Shown here piece by piece: positions 25,681-33,871 of a stretch of DNA of 64,000 bases (positions are counted from its first letter, which is position 1; each line of letters opens with the position of its first letter). Below the pieces are notes generated by a model, which had not been told where the DNA came from, searched no databases, and was given only the letters and a program-made list of their open reading frames with translations. Origin of the DNA: Stenotrophomonas tumulicola (lineage in GTDB: Bacteria > Pseudomonadota > Gammaproteobacteria > Xanthomonadales > Xanthomonadaceae); NCBI RefSeq assembly GCF_014117215.1, contig NZ_JACGXS010000001.1, positions 744,001 to 808,000 on the forward strand, given 5' to 3'. The position numbers were made by a program, and so were the translations under genes.

Positions 25681-26226
25681 ATGCGAAACGAGTCGGTCGG
25701 GGTGGTCGATCTGCGGCGCAAGCTGTCCGCTTTGCTGGAGACTACCCGGCAACAACCGCTGATGGTGCATCGCTACGGCACGCCCTGGGCCTGCGTGGTA
25801 TCGGACGCGCAATGGCAGCAGCATCGCGCGGCGCTGGAATTCGATCCGGGACGGCACCCGCTGGCGCGCCTGCAGAAGCTGCAGCGCCAGCACCTGCCGT
25901 TGTCGGAACAGGGCATGTTCTCGCCGGCCGCCGCCGCGCGTGCGTTGATCGTGCATGCCATCTACCGCTTCGACGACCTTGGCGAGCTGCAGGAGCAGCT
26001 GCATTACGACCGCCTGCTGCACTGGTTCGTCGACGCGGGCGGAGTGGCGGCCGGGCAATGGTCGCTATCGGTGCTGCGCAGCGGCATCGTCCCGCTGCTT
26101 GACGCCGCCGGCAACGCGGAGGCGTTGTCTGCCTTCCTTGCCCGCGCCGACGTCAGCGACCTGGGAAGTGCCTGTGGCGGCGTGCCGCGCGAGGGCGGCA
26201 TCGCTTTCAGGAGGATGACCGGATGA
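25681..26226 (+). CDS. Phd-like domain fused to a DUF772 (transposase N-terminal) domain, copy 1
   Basis: This is a 181-residue protein. Residues 1-45 resemble the Phd/YefM antitoxin DNA-binding fold (VGVVDLRRKLSALLETTRQQ, then HRYGTPWACVVSDAQW). Residues about 75-140 resemble the N-terminal DUF772 domain of IS5/IS1182-type transposases (ALIVHAIYRFDDLGELQEQL, then HYDRLLHWFVDAGG). No DDE catalytic domain follows and no toxin gene is adjacent. The start is chosen by comparison with the next gene: both have GATGGGG a few bases before the ATG. An ATG four codons upstream is an alternative. The function is unknown; a regulator of the island is plausible. Confidence 0.65.
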   Translation: MRNESVGVVDLRRKLSALLETTRQQPLMVHRYGTPWACVVSDAQWQQHRAALEFDPGRHPLARLQKLQRQHLPLSEQGMFSPAAAARALIVHAIYRFDDLGELQEQLHYDRLLHWFVDAGGVAAGQWSLSVLRSGIVPLLDAAGNAEALSAFLARADVSDLGSACGGVPREGGIAFRRMTG

Positions 26227-26348
26227 TGACGCACGTACGCTGATCCCGCCGCGCGTCACGAATCGATTCATTGCCTGTCGCACCTGCGGTGTGTGTTCCG
26301 TCCTGTACAGGTACGGCGTCGTTGCATGCCGATGGATGGGGACACGCG

Positions 26349-26942
26349 ATGGTGCGTGATGATCGCAAGGTCAACATGCTGGAGCTGGATCGCCACCTCA
26401 GCCACGTCCTGGAGCAGGCACGTGGCGCGCCGGTCAGCGTGCAGCGCTATGGCCAGCCATGGGTCTGGATCCTTTCCGCCGATGCGTGGTCCGATGCGGT
26501 GCGCTGGAGCGCGCTGGACACCAGCAACCATCCCTTGATGCTGCTGCGCGGGATCGCCGAGCCCCTGCTGGAACACCTGCCGGTGGCGCTGTTCGAACGG
26601 CCACGGCACGTCGGCAGCATGCGGCAACTGCAGCGCGCCGCGCTGCTGGTACACCTGCGTGGCGTTGCCAGCCCGCAGCGGCTGCACGATGGCCTGCAGC
26701 ACAACGCGCTGTTCCGCGCTTTCGTCGGCATCGACCCCGGCGCTGTCTGGAATGAAGCGACATGCGAAGCGCTGCTGGATGCCTGGCGCGAGCCGGCATT
26801 GCGGGCATCGATCACCACGCTGTTGGCGGCGCTGCCGCCGCACCTGGTATCGGCGGCGGGTGGTCGCAGGGACGTCCGGCAGGGCATTGCGGCCCGGTCG
26901 GATGACGCAGCACAGATTGAAGGCCGTTGTTTATCGAATTGA
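26349..26942 (+). CDS. Phd-like domain fused to a DUF772 domain, copy 2
   Basis: This 197-residue paralogue of the preceding gene has the same order: a Phd/YefM-like N-terminus (VNMLELDRHLSHVLEQARG, then VQRYGQPWVWILSADAW) and a DUF772-like middle (LLVHLRGVASPQRLHDGLQH, then NALFRAFVGIDPGAVW). The C-terminal tail is Ser/Arg-rich and not conserved between the copies, indicating old duplication and drift. GGGGA lies six bases before the ATG. It ends 57 bases before gspG and probably shares a transcript with it. No toxin gene is present. Confidence 0.62.
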   Translation: MVRDDRKVNMLELDRHLSHVLEQARGAPVSVQRYGQPWVWILSADAWSDAVRWSALDTSNHPLMLLRGIAEPLLEHLPVALFERPRHVGSMRQLQRAALLVHLRGVASPQRLHDGLQHNALFRAFVGIDPGAVWNEATCEALLDAWREPALRASITTLLAALPPHLVSAAGGRRDVRQGIAARSDDAAQIEGRCLSN

Positions 26943-26999
26943 CACATGCAGGGCCGACGATGCTTCGGCGGTCTCTTCCGGGATGATGAGGACGAAACG

Positions 27000-27437
27000 A
27001 TGGGCAGGCACGTTCGTATCCGCAGGGCAGGGCAGCAGGGTTTCAGCCTGCTGGAGATCATGGTGGTGGTGGTGATCATCGGCATTCTTGCCGCACTGAT
27101 CGTGCCACGGTTGATGGATCGGCCGGACCAGGCAAGGGTGGTCGCTGCCCGGCAGGACATCGCCGCGCTGATGCAGGCACTCAAGCTGTACCGGCTGGAC
27201 ACCGGACGCTATCCGAGCGGCGAGGAGGGGCTGCAGGCGCTGATGAAGCCGCCTGCCGGTGCCAGCCCGATGCCGGTGGGTGCCTACCTGGAGCGCCTGC
27301 CGGACGATCCGTGGGGCAAGCCATACCAGTACAAGAACCCCGGCACGCAGGGTGAAATCGACGTGTTCTCCTTCGGTGCCGATGGCAAGTCCGGCGGCGA
27401 AGGGGGAGCGGCCGACATCGGCTCCTGGCAGCTGTGA
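27000..27437 (+). CDS. gspG: T2SS major pseudopilin GspG (HxcT-like)
   Basis: This 145-residue prepilin has a 14-residue leader cleaved at G/F in RRAGQQG/FSLLEIMVVVVI, with Glu at position +5 of the mature protein. The C-terminal region has the GspG pattern YRLDTGRYPSGEEGLQALMK and DPWGKPYQYKNPG, and the calcium-binding segment FSFGADGKSGGEGG. It forms the shaft of the periplasmic pseudopilus. GAGGA lies seven bases before the chosen ATG; an upstream ATG would add 18 residues before the leader. It is the first gene of the gspG-K-L-M-D-E-F run. Confidence 0.93.
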   Translation: MGRHVRIRRAGQQGFSLLEIMVVVVIIGILAALIVPRLMDRPDQARVVAARQDIAALMQALKLYRLDTGRYPSGEEGLQALMKPPAGASPMPVGAYLERLPDDPWGKPYQYKNPGTQGEIDVFSFGADGKSGGEGGAADIGSWQL

Positions 27438-27447
27438 GGTGACCGCG

Positions 27448-28347
27448 ATGGACACGGTACGACGACGAGGCCACGGCGCATCGCAGCAGCGCGGCATGGC
27501 GGTGATCGTGGCGATGCTGGTGGTTGCCATCGTCGCGGTGATCGCTGCCGGCCTGATCCTGCGCCAGGCCAGCGCGCTGCGCAGCCTGCGCGGCGAGCAG
27601 CTGCGCGCCCAGGTTGCGATGGCGGTGGACGCGGCGATGGAGCGCGCCGCCGTGCAGCTGCGCGCCGATGCCGCCGAACAGCTCACCACCGTGTCCGTGG
27701 GGCGCTGGGCACGTCCGATCCTGCTGCAGTCGCCGCTGCCGGTGCAGTTGCAGCTGCATGATGCGCAGGCGCTGTTCAACCTGCGCAACCTGGTCCGCGA
27801 CGGGCAGATGGACCCACACGAACAGGCCGTGTTCGGCCGGCTGTGTGCCGGACAGGGGTTGGGTGAAGCCGAGTGCGAACGGGTGGGCCGTTACGTGGTG
27901 GCGCGCATCAGCGGCGCCGGCGGCGGGCCAGTGCCGTTGCAGGACATCATCGCGCAGGCGCTTCCCGACAGCGACCCGCAGCGCGTGCAGGCCTTGCAGC
28001 GGGTGACGGTGCTGCTCCCCACCCGCACCGTGCTCAACACCAACACCAGCGAGGCCGGCGTGCTGGCGGCCGCATTGCCATGGACGCCACCGTCCAGGCT
28101 GCAGGCGCTGCTGGCCGAACGCCAGCAGGGACGCTGGTTCGTCAACGCCGGCGATATCGCCTTCCGGCTGCAGCTGACCCAGGCGCAGACGCAGGCGATG
28201 CGGGTGGGCATCCACAGCGAATGGTTCCTCGCCACCGGCCAGGTGCAGGCTGACGATGTCCGGGTCGATTTCCAGGCATTGGTCTGGCGTGAGCACCGTG
28301 ACAACGGTGTGCGCATCCAGCGCATGTGGACCAGGATCGGCGCATGA
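27448..28347 (+). CDS. gspK: T2SS minor pseudopilin GspK
   Basis: This is a 299-residue tip pseudopilin. The leader ends at G/M in ASQQRG/MAVIVAMLVVAIVA, and position +5 is not Glu, which is normal for GspK. The large globular domain contains LQLHDAQALFNLRNLV and TVLNTNTSEAGVLAAAL, characteristic of the family. GspK caps the pseudopilus together with GspI and GspJ. It follows gspG by ten bases and overlaps gspL by ATGA. Confidence 0.88.
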   Translation: MDTVRRRGHGASQQRGMAVIVAMLVVAIVAVIAAGLILRQASALRSLRGEQLRAQVAMAVDAAMERAAVQLRADAAEQLTTVSVGRWARPILLQSPLPVQLQLHDAQALFNLRNLVRDGQMDPHEQAVFGRLCAGQGLGEAECERVGRYVVARISGAGGGPVPLQDIIAQALPDSDPQRVQALQRVTVLLPTRTVLNTNTSEAGVLAAALPWTPPSRLQALLAERQQGRWFVNAGDIAFRLQLTQAQTQAMRVGIHSEWFLATGQVQADDVRVDFQALVWREHRDNGVRIQRMWTRIGA

Positions 28348-29513
28348 GGCCGGGACAGCTGCGCCTGCGCCTGCCCGCCCTGTCGGCCCTGCACGCCGAT
28401 GCGATGGTGGACTGGGCCTGGCGGGAACGTGATGCGGTGGTGGCGCGTGGCCGGCATGCATTGCGCGCCCTCGGCGAGCGCTATCCAGCAGCAGCGACCG
28501 TTGCCTGCGTGGACGTACAGGACCTGATCCTGCTGGAACTGCAGTTGCCGCGCTTGTCCGGGCGCCGCCTGCAGGTGGCCATGCAGGGAGAGCTGGAAGC
28601 GATGCTGCTGGACGATCTGGCCGAAGTGTCCTTCGCGCATGGACCGCAGGACGCGGACGGACGCGTGTCGGTTACCTGGCTGGGCAAGGCGTCGGTGCAG
28701 CACGTCGCCGCGGTGCTGGATGCCTGCGGCGTGCGCCTGCAGGGCCTGTTCCCGACGCCGTTGCTGCTGCCGTTGCAGCCTGGCCGGGCAACCCTGCAGG
28801 AGTGCGGCGATTACCTGCTGGTGCGCACCACGCGTGATCGCGGCTGGGTACAGTTCCAGGGCAGCGCTGACCGTGGGCGTATGCTTGAACAACTGCAGGC
28901 ACGGTTGGCGGGCGAAGGGATCGAGCAGGTGCAATGGATCGGATCGCCATCGGAGGCGATGCCGGTGGTCGCCAACGCCGACGTGCTGCCACCCCAGGCT
29001 CTGTGGAACGGGCCGCTGCCGGCCTGGTCGCTGCCGTTGCCTGCGGTCCGTCGCGGTGCGCCCCGCTTGGCGATCGGGCTCGGCATCACGGCGCTGTTGC
29101 TGGCCGCGCTGGGCGTACAACTGCAAAGCTGGCAGATGGCCCGCCAGGGCGAGCTGCTGCAGCAGCGCATGCAGCGGCAGCTGGCGGAAGGTTTCCCGGA
29201 AATCGGCGAAGTAGTCGACCCGGTGATGCAGGCCCGGCGCGCACTGAATGCGCAGGCCGTCCGGCCGCGCCAGCAGGCCGAAGTGCAGCGCCTGGCTGCC
29301 ACGGCAATGCAGGCGGTGCCGGAGCTGGCCGGTGCGGCCACGCGCATGGCATACCGGCCCGGGGTGCTGCAGTTGCAGCTGGACGCGGACGCTGGACTGG
29401 ACCAGGACCCGGCGCGAAGGGAGCGCTGGCAGGCTGCGTTGCAGGCACAGGGCCTGCAGCTGGTGGCGCGCGGGCCTGGTGCGCTGGATATACGCAGCGA
29501 TGGGGCACGCTGA
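28344..29513 (+). CDS. gspL: T2SS inner-membrane platform protein GspL
   Basis: The 389-residue protein has a cytoplasmic actin-like N-terminal domain (about residues 1-230) that binds the GspE ATPase, one membrane segment near 240-262 (LAIGLGITALLLAALGVQL) and a periplasmic ferredoxin-like domain. Sequence conservation in GspL is low; the call rests on domain order, length and position between gspK and gspM. Its ATG overlaps the gspK stop, and its stop shares a base with the gspM start. Confidence 0.8.
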   Translation: MRPGQLRLRLPALSALHADAMVDWAWRERDAVVARGRHALRALGERYPAAATVACVDVQDLILLELQLPRLSGRRLQVAMQGELEAMLLDDLAEVSFAHGPQDADGRVSVTWLGKASVQHVAAVLDACGVRLQGLFPTPLLLPLQPGRATLQECGDYLLVRTTRDRGWVQFQGSADRGRMLEQLQARLAGEGIEQVQWIGSPSEAMPVVANADVLPPQALWNGPLPAWSLPLPAVRRGAPRLAIGLGITALLLAALGVQLQSWQMARQGELLQQRMQRQLAEGFPEIGEVVDPVMQARRALNAQAVRPRQQAEVQRLAATAMQAVPELAGAATRMAYRPGVLQLQLDADAGLDQDPARRERWQAALQAQGLQLVARGPGALDIRSDGAR

Positions 29514-30058
29514 TGGCGCGCATGTTCCAGCGCGCCGCAACGGTGCCTGCTGGTGGTCGGCAATGGACCCGTGCCGCCGCGCAATGGTGGCAGCGGCTTG
29601 CGCTGCGCGAGCGGGTGCTTCTGGGGCTGATGCTGCTGGCCATCGTCGGCGCGGGGCTGTGGGTGGGCTGGTGGGAACCGCTGGCGAAGCAGCGGATGCA
29701 CTGGCAGGAGGAACTGCCGCGGCTGCAGGCCCAGTCCCAGGCGCTGGAACCGTTGCTGCAGGCGCGGCGACTGCAGCGCGATGCGGTGCCGACCACGGCT
29801 GCCGACCTGCGCGCCCAGTTGCAGGCCAACGGGCTGGCCGCACAGGTCGAACTGGAAGAACGCGACGGATGCTGGCACCTGCAGGTGCGTGACGTGCCTG
29901 CCGATGCGTTGTGGAACTGGTTGCTGCCGGTGCTGGCCGATCCGGCGGTGCCGTTGCGGGAACTCACACTGGAACGGACAGGGGATGCCAACATGGCGGC
30001 GGCACGTGTTTCCGGCAGTATCGTGATGGGCGGCGGGGACGCAGGTGGCACGCCATGA
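29513..30058 (+). CDS. gspM: T2SS inner-membrane platform protein GspM
   Basis: This is a 181-residue bitopic protein: a short cytoplasmic tail, a membrane segment at about residues 37-55 (LLGLMLLAIVGAGLWVGWW), a coiled-coil-like stretch and a periplasmic ferredoxin-like domain. GspM stabilises GspL. The call relies on gene order and topology, since primary sequence is poorly conserved. It is translationally coupled to both gspL (TGATG) and gspD (ATGA). Confidence 0.78.
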   Translation: MARMFQRAATVPAGGRQWTRAAAQWWQRLALRERVLLGLMLLAIVGAGLWVGWWEPLAKQRMHWQEELPRLQAQSQALEPLLQARRLQRDAVPTTAADLRAQLQANGLAAQVELEERDGCWHLQVRDVPADALWNWLLPVLADPAVPLRELTLERTGDANMAAARVSGSIVMGGGDAGGTP

Positions 30059-32424
30059 GCCGCCTGCGTGCTATGGGGTGTTCGGCCGCGCTGGCCCTTG
30101 CCGTGGCGGCGCTGCAGGCGCCCGTGCCGGTGGCGGCCCAGGCCACCGCCGACGAGCGGGTACAGCTCAACCTGGTGGATACCGATATCGGTGGCGTGCT
30201 GCGCATGGCCGCGCGCTTCACCGGCCGCCAGTTCCTGATCGACCCACGCGTCACCGGCAAGATGACCGTGGTCTCCGATGGTCCGGTCGACCGCGCCCAG
30301 GCCTACCAGCTGCTGCTGGGTGCACTGCGCATGCGCGGCTTCGCGGTGGTGGAATCGGGTGGCAGCAGCCGCGTGGTGCCGCAGGCCGATGCCAAGGTGA
30401 TGGGTGGACGGGTGGAAGGGGGTGGGGCAGGCGGCGAAATGGTCACCCGCACCTTCACCCTGCGTTTCGAGAATGCCGCGGCACTGGTGCCGGTGCTGCG
30501 GCCGATGATTGCCGCGGACAACCCGATCACCGCATCGCCCGGCAACAACACCCTGGTCATCACCGACTACGCCGACAACCTGGAACGCATCGCGCGGGTC
30601 ATCGCCAGCGTCGATACGCCCGCTGGGATGGACACCGACGTGGTCAAGCTGCAGCAGGGCATCGCCGTGGACGTGGCGGCGATGGTCGGGCCGCTGCTGG
30701 ACGCGCAGGGCAACGAACCGGGCCAGAAAGTGGTGGTGATGGCCGATCCGCGCAGCAACAGCGTGCTGCTGCGTTCCAGCAGTCCGGGCCGGACCCGGCT
30801 GGCACGGCAACTGGTGGAGAAACTGGACCGGGCCCAGGACGAATCCGGCAACCTGCATGTGGTGTACCTGCGCAATGCGCAGGCAACCCAGCTGGCCAGG
30901 GTGCTGCGCGGCGTGGTGGCCGGACAAAGCGATGCGCCGCGCGCAGGCGACCCGCTCGGCATCACGCCGGCAGCGCCCGACGGCGTGGCCGGTACCGGCA
31001 CCACTGCGGCCAATGCAGCGGGTACCACGGGCACCGGCACCGCGATGCTCGGCTCGTCACGGCTGGGCGAAGGCAGCAAGGCAGAGGACGAGGACACGAC
31101 CGGGTTCAGCCACAACGGCGTCTCCGTGCAGGCCGACCCCGCTACCAATACGTTGCTGGTATCGGCCCCGGAGCCGGTCTACCGCAGCCTGCGCCGGGTG
31201 ATCGACCAGCTGGACCAGCGCCGTGCGCAGGTACTGGTGGAAAGCCTGATCGTGGAAGTCACCCAGTCCGATGCCGCCGAACTGGGCGTGCAGTGGATGC
31301 TCGGCAACGGCCGCAGCTTCGGCGGGACGCGCTTCGGTGGCAGCGGCCTCAATGGCAATGCCGGCACCACGCTGGACGTGTTCCCGAATGATGGCCTGAA
31401 CCTGGGCGTCATCGACGGCACCATCAACCTGCCCGGAGTCGGCGAGATCCTCAACCTCAAGGCGCTGGCCAATGCCCTGCAGAGCCGCGGTGGTGCCAAC
31501 ATCCTGTCCACGCCCAACCTGATGACCCTGGACAACGAGAAGGCCAGCATCATGGTCGGGCAGACCGTTCCGTTCGTCAGTGGCCGCTATGTCACCGATG
31601 GCGGCGGTGGCAGCAACAACCCGTTCCAGACCATCGAGCGCGAAGACATCGGCCTGAAACTGCAGGTTCGCCCGCAGATTTCCGAAGGCGGCACGGTGAA
31701 GCTGGACATCTACCAGGAAGTCAGCAGCATCGATCCGCAGCGTTCCAACGACAGCACCGGCATCGTCACCAACAAGCGCGCACTGGATACCAGCGTGCTG
31801 CTTGATGACGGCCAGATCATGGTGCTGGGCGGGCTACTGGAAGACAGCGTCAGCCACGGCCGCGACGCGGTGCCGGGGCTGGGCCGCATCCCGGTGCTGG
31901 GCGCATTGTTCCGCAGCGATACGCGCAGCCGTTCGAAGACCAACCTGATGGTGTTCCTGCGCCCGCACGTGGTGCGCGATCCTGCCGCCGGCCAGCGGCT
32001 GACACGCGACCGCTACGATTTCATGCGCCATGCCCAGGCCAGTGCGCAGCCCGCCTCCAGCTGGGCGTTGCCGGACATGGCCGCGCCGCAACTGCCGCCG
32101 CAGGACCTGCCACTGCTGGGTGAAGGTGGCACCCAGGGCCTGCAGGACGCACCGGTAGTGCGGGGCACGGCAGCGACGCTGCACGCGCAGGGCGACGATG
32201 CGGTGCAATTGCTGCAGTTCGCCCAGGGACTGGATGCGGCACGTGCCGCGCAGGCGGTAGCGCAGGTCCGGGCACTGGGATTGCAGGCGTTTGCCGAAGC
32301 GACACCCGATGGCAGTGGCCAGCGCCTGCGGGTGCGCGTAGCGCGTGCCCCGGCCACGTTGGACCCGGCATTGGCGCAGCTGCGCGCACTGGGCTACACG
32401 CCGGAACTGGTGATCGGCCAGTGA
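30055..32424 (+). CDS. gspD: T2SS outer-membrane secretin GspD with extended C-terminus (HxcQ-like)
   Basis: This is a 789-residue secretin. After a signal peptide (about 1-32) come N0 (VQLNLVDTDIGGVLRMAARF), N1 (TRTFTLRFENAAALVPVLRP) and N2-N3 domains split by a Gly/Thr-rich linker. The secretin core spans about 390-640 (ILSTPNLMTLDNEKASIMVG, VPGLGRIPVLGALFRSDTR). Secretin channels let folded cargo cross the outer membrane. Beyond the core lies a tail of about 130 residues whose last 75 resemble a SPOR peptidoglycan-binding domain; this is unusual. The signal peptide lacks a convincing lipobox, unlike liposecretin HxcQ. Confidence 0.92.
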   Translation: MSRLRAMGCSAALALAVAALQAPVPVAAQATADERVQLNLVDTDIGGVLRMAARFTGRQFLIDPRVTGKMTVVSDGPVDRAQAYQLLLGALRMRGFAVVESGGSSRVVPQADAKVMGGRVEGGGAGGEMVTRTFTLRFENAAALVPVLRPMIAADNPITASPGNNTLVITDYADNLERIARVIASVDTPAGMDTDVVKLQQGIAVDVAAMVGPLLDAQGNEPGQKVVVMADPRSNSVLLRSSSPGRTRLARQLVEKLDRAQDESGNLHVVYLRNAQATQLARVLRGVVAGQSDAPRAGDPLGITPAAPDGVAGTGTTAANAAGTTGTGTAMLGSSRLGEGSKAEDEDTTGFSHNGVSVQADPATNTLLVSAPEPVYRSLRRVIDQLDQRRAQVLVESLIVEVTQSDAAELGVQWMLGNGRSFGGTRFGGSGLNGNAGTTLDVFPNDGLNLGVIDGTINLPGVGEILNLKALANALQSRGGANILSTPNLMTLDNEKASIMVGQTVPFVSGRYVTDGGGGSNNPFQTIEREDIGLKLQVRPQISEGGTVKLDIYQEVSSIDPQRSNDSTGIVTNKRALDTSVLLDDGQIMVLGGLLEDSVSHGRDAVPGLGRIPVLGALFRSDTRSRSKTNLMVFLRPHVVRDPAAGQRLTRDRYDFMRHAQASAQPASSWALPDMAAPQLPPQDLPLLGEGGTQGLQDAPVVRGTAATLHAQGDDAVQLLQFAQGLDAARAAQAVAQVRALGLQAFAEATPDGSGQRLRVRVARAPATLDPALAQLRALGYTPELVIGQ

Positions 32425-33860
32425 GCGATGCGCACGCACCCTCGCTGCCGTTTGCCTGGGCACGCAGCCACGGCCTGCTGCTGCAACGGCACGAGGAGGG
32501 GCTGGTGATGCTGGGCACGGTGGCCACGCCGGCCTGGGCGGTGGCCGAGCTGCGCCGGCGGCACGGCGCGTTGCCGCTGCAGCTGCTGGACGAGGCGCAG
32601 TGGCGGCAGCGGATGGGCGAACAGTACCGTGACGGCGGCGATGCAGCCGCGCTGGTGGGCGCGGCAGAGAGCGAGGTCGACCTGGACCGCCTGATGCAGG
32701 ACATGCCGGAAGTGGCCGACCTGCTGGATGCGCAGGACGACGCACCGGTGATCCGCATGATCAACGCCCTGCTGGCCCAGGCGGCGCGCGATGGCGCCAG
32801 CGACCTGCACATCGAACCGTTCGAGACCCATTCGGTGGTGCGCTACCGCGTCGACGGCACCCTGCGCGACATGGTGCAGCCGCGACGGGCGCTGCATGCC
32901 GCGCTGGTATCGCGGATCAAGATCATGGCGCACCTGGACATCGCCGAGAAGCGCCTGCCGCAGGATGGGCGCATCGCGCTGCGGGTCGGTGGCCGCCCGC
33001 TGGATATCCGCGTGTCCACCGTGCCGACCGGCCACGGCGAGCGTGCCGTGCTGCGCCTGCTGGAAAAAGACGCGGGCCGCCTGCAACTGCAGCGGTTGGG
33101 CATGGCCGACGATACCCTGGCGACCTTCACCGGCCTGATCCGCCAGCCGCACGGCATCGTGCTGGTGACCGGGCCCACCGGCAGCGGCAAGACCACCTCC
33201 ATGTATGCTGCGCTGGGCCAGCTGGACGGGAGCAGCAGCAACATCCTCACCGTGGAAGACCCGGTGGAGTATGACTTCGCCGGCATCGGCCAGATCCAGG
33301 TCAACGCGCGCATCGGCATGACCTTCGCCACCGCGCTGCGCGCGATCCTGCGCCAGGACCCGGACACCATCATGATCGGCGAGATCCGCGACCTGGAAAC
33401 CGCGCAGATCGCCGTGCAGTCCTCGCTGACCGGCCACGGCGTACTGGCATCGCTGCATACCAACGACGCCATCTCCGCGGTGACGCGGCTGGCCGACATG
33501 GGGGTGGAACCGTTCCTGCTGGCCTCGTCGTTGCGCGGGGTACTGGCGCAGCGGCTGGTACGCCGCCTGTGCGTCCACTGCCGGCAGCCCGACCACGATG
33601 CGCACGGCCAGCCGACGTGGCGCGCGGTCGGTTGCCCGGCCTGCGGCAACAGCGGTTACCGCGGGCGTACCGGCATCCATGAACTGTTCGTGGTCGATGA
33701 CCGCGTGCGTGCGCTGATCCATGAAGGGCAGGGCGAACCTGCGCTGCGCGCGGCCGCGCGTGCGGCCGGCATGCGCAGCCTGCGCGAGGACGGCATGCGC
33801 TGGGTCGACGACGGGGTGACCACGCGGGAGGAAATCCTGCGCGTCACCGGCGACGACTGA
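32421..33860 (+). CDS. gspE: T2SS cytoplasmic ATPase GspE
   Basis: This 479-residue hexameric ATPase powers pseudopilus assembly. Motifs are Walker A GPTGSGKTTSMYA near residue 250, the Asp box ILTVEDPVEYD, Walker B DPDTIMIGEIRDLETAQ near 312, the His box LTGHGVLASLHTNDA, and a zinc-binding tetracysteine CVHC...CPAC around 386-412. The N1E domain that contacts GspL is short. A GTG start overlaps the gspD stop codon, giving translational coupling. Confidence 0.95.
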   Translation: MSDAHAPSLPFAWARSHGLLLQRHEEGLVMLGTVATPAWAVAELRRRHGALPLQLLDEAQWRQRMGEQYRDGGDAAALVGAAESEVDLDRLMQDMPEVADLLDAQDDAPVIRMINALLAQAARDGASDLHIEPFETHSVVRYRVDGTLRDMVQPRRALHAALVSRIKIMAHLDIAEKRLPQDGRIALRVGGRPLDIRVSTVPTGHGERAVLRLLEKDAGRLQLQRLGMADDTLATFTGLIRQPHGIVLVTGPTGSGKTTSMYAALGQLDGSSSNILTVEDPVEYDFAGIGQIQVNARIGMTFATALRAILRQDPDTIMIGEIRDLETAQIAVQSSLTGHGVLASLHTNDAISAVTRLADMGVEPFLLASSLRGVLAQRLVRRLCVHCRQPDHDAHGQPTWRAVGCPACGNSGYRGRTGIHELFVVDDRVRALIHEGQGEPALRAAARAAGMRSLREDGMRWVDDGVTTREEILRVTGDD

Positions 33861-33871
33861 GGACAGCGACG

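Noticed and set aside
25681-26942. Toxin-antitoxin module
   Set aside because: Both adjacent proteins have the antitoxin-like domain and neither resembles a toxin; no RelE, PIN or Doc-like frame is next to them.
25681-26942. Insertion-sequence remnant
   Set aside because: Only the DUF772-like part is present, in two intact duplicated genes with ribosome sites; no terminal inverted repeats or catalytic DDE residues were seen.
30055-30090. GspD as a lipoprotein (liposecretin) using the cysteine at residue 9
   Set aside because: Ala-Met-Gly-Cys is a poor lipobox and is placed before, not after, the hydrophobic core of the signal peptide.
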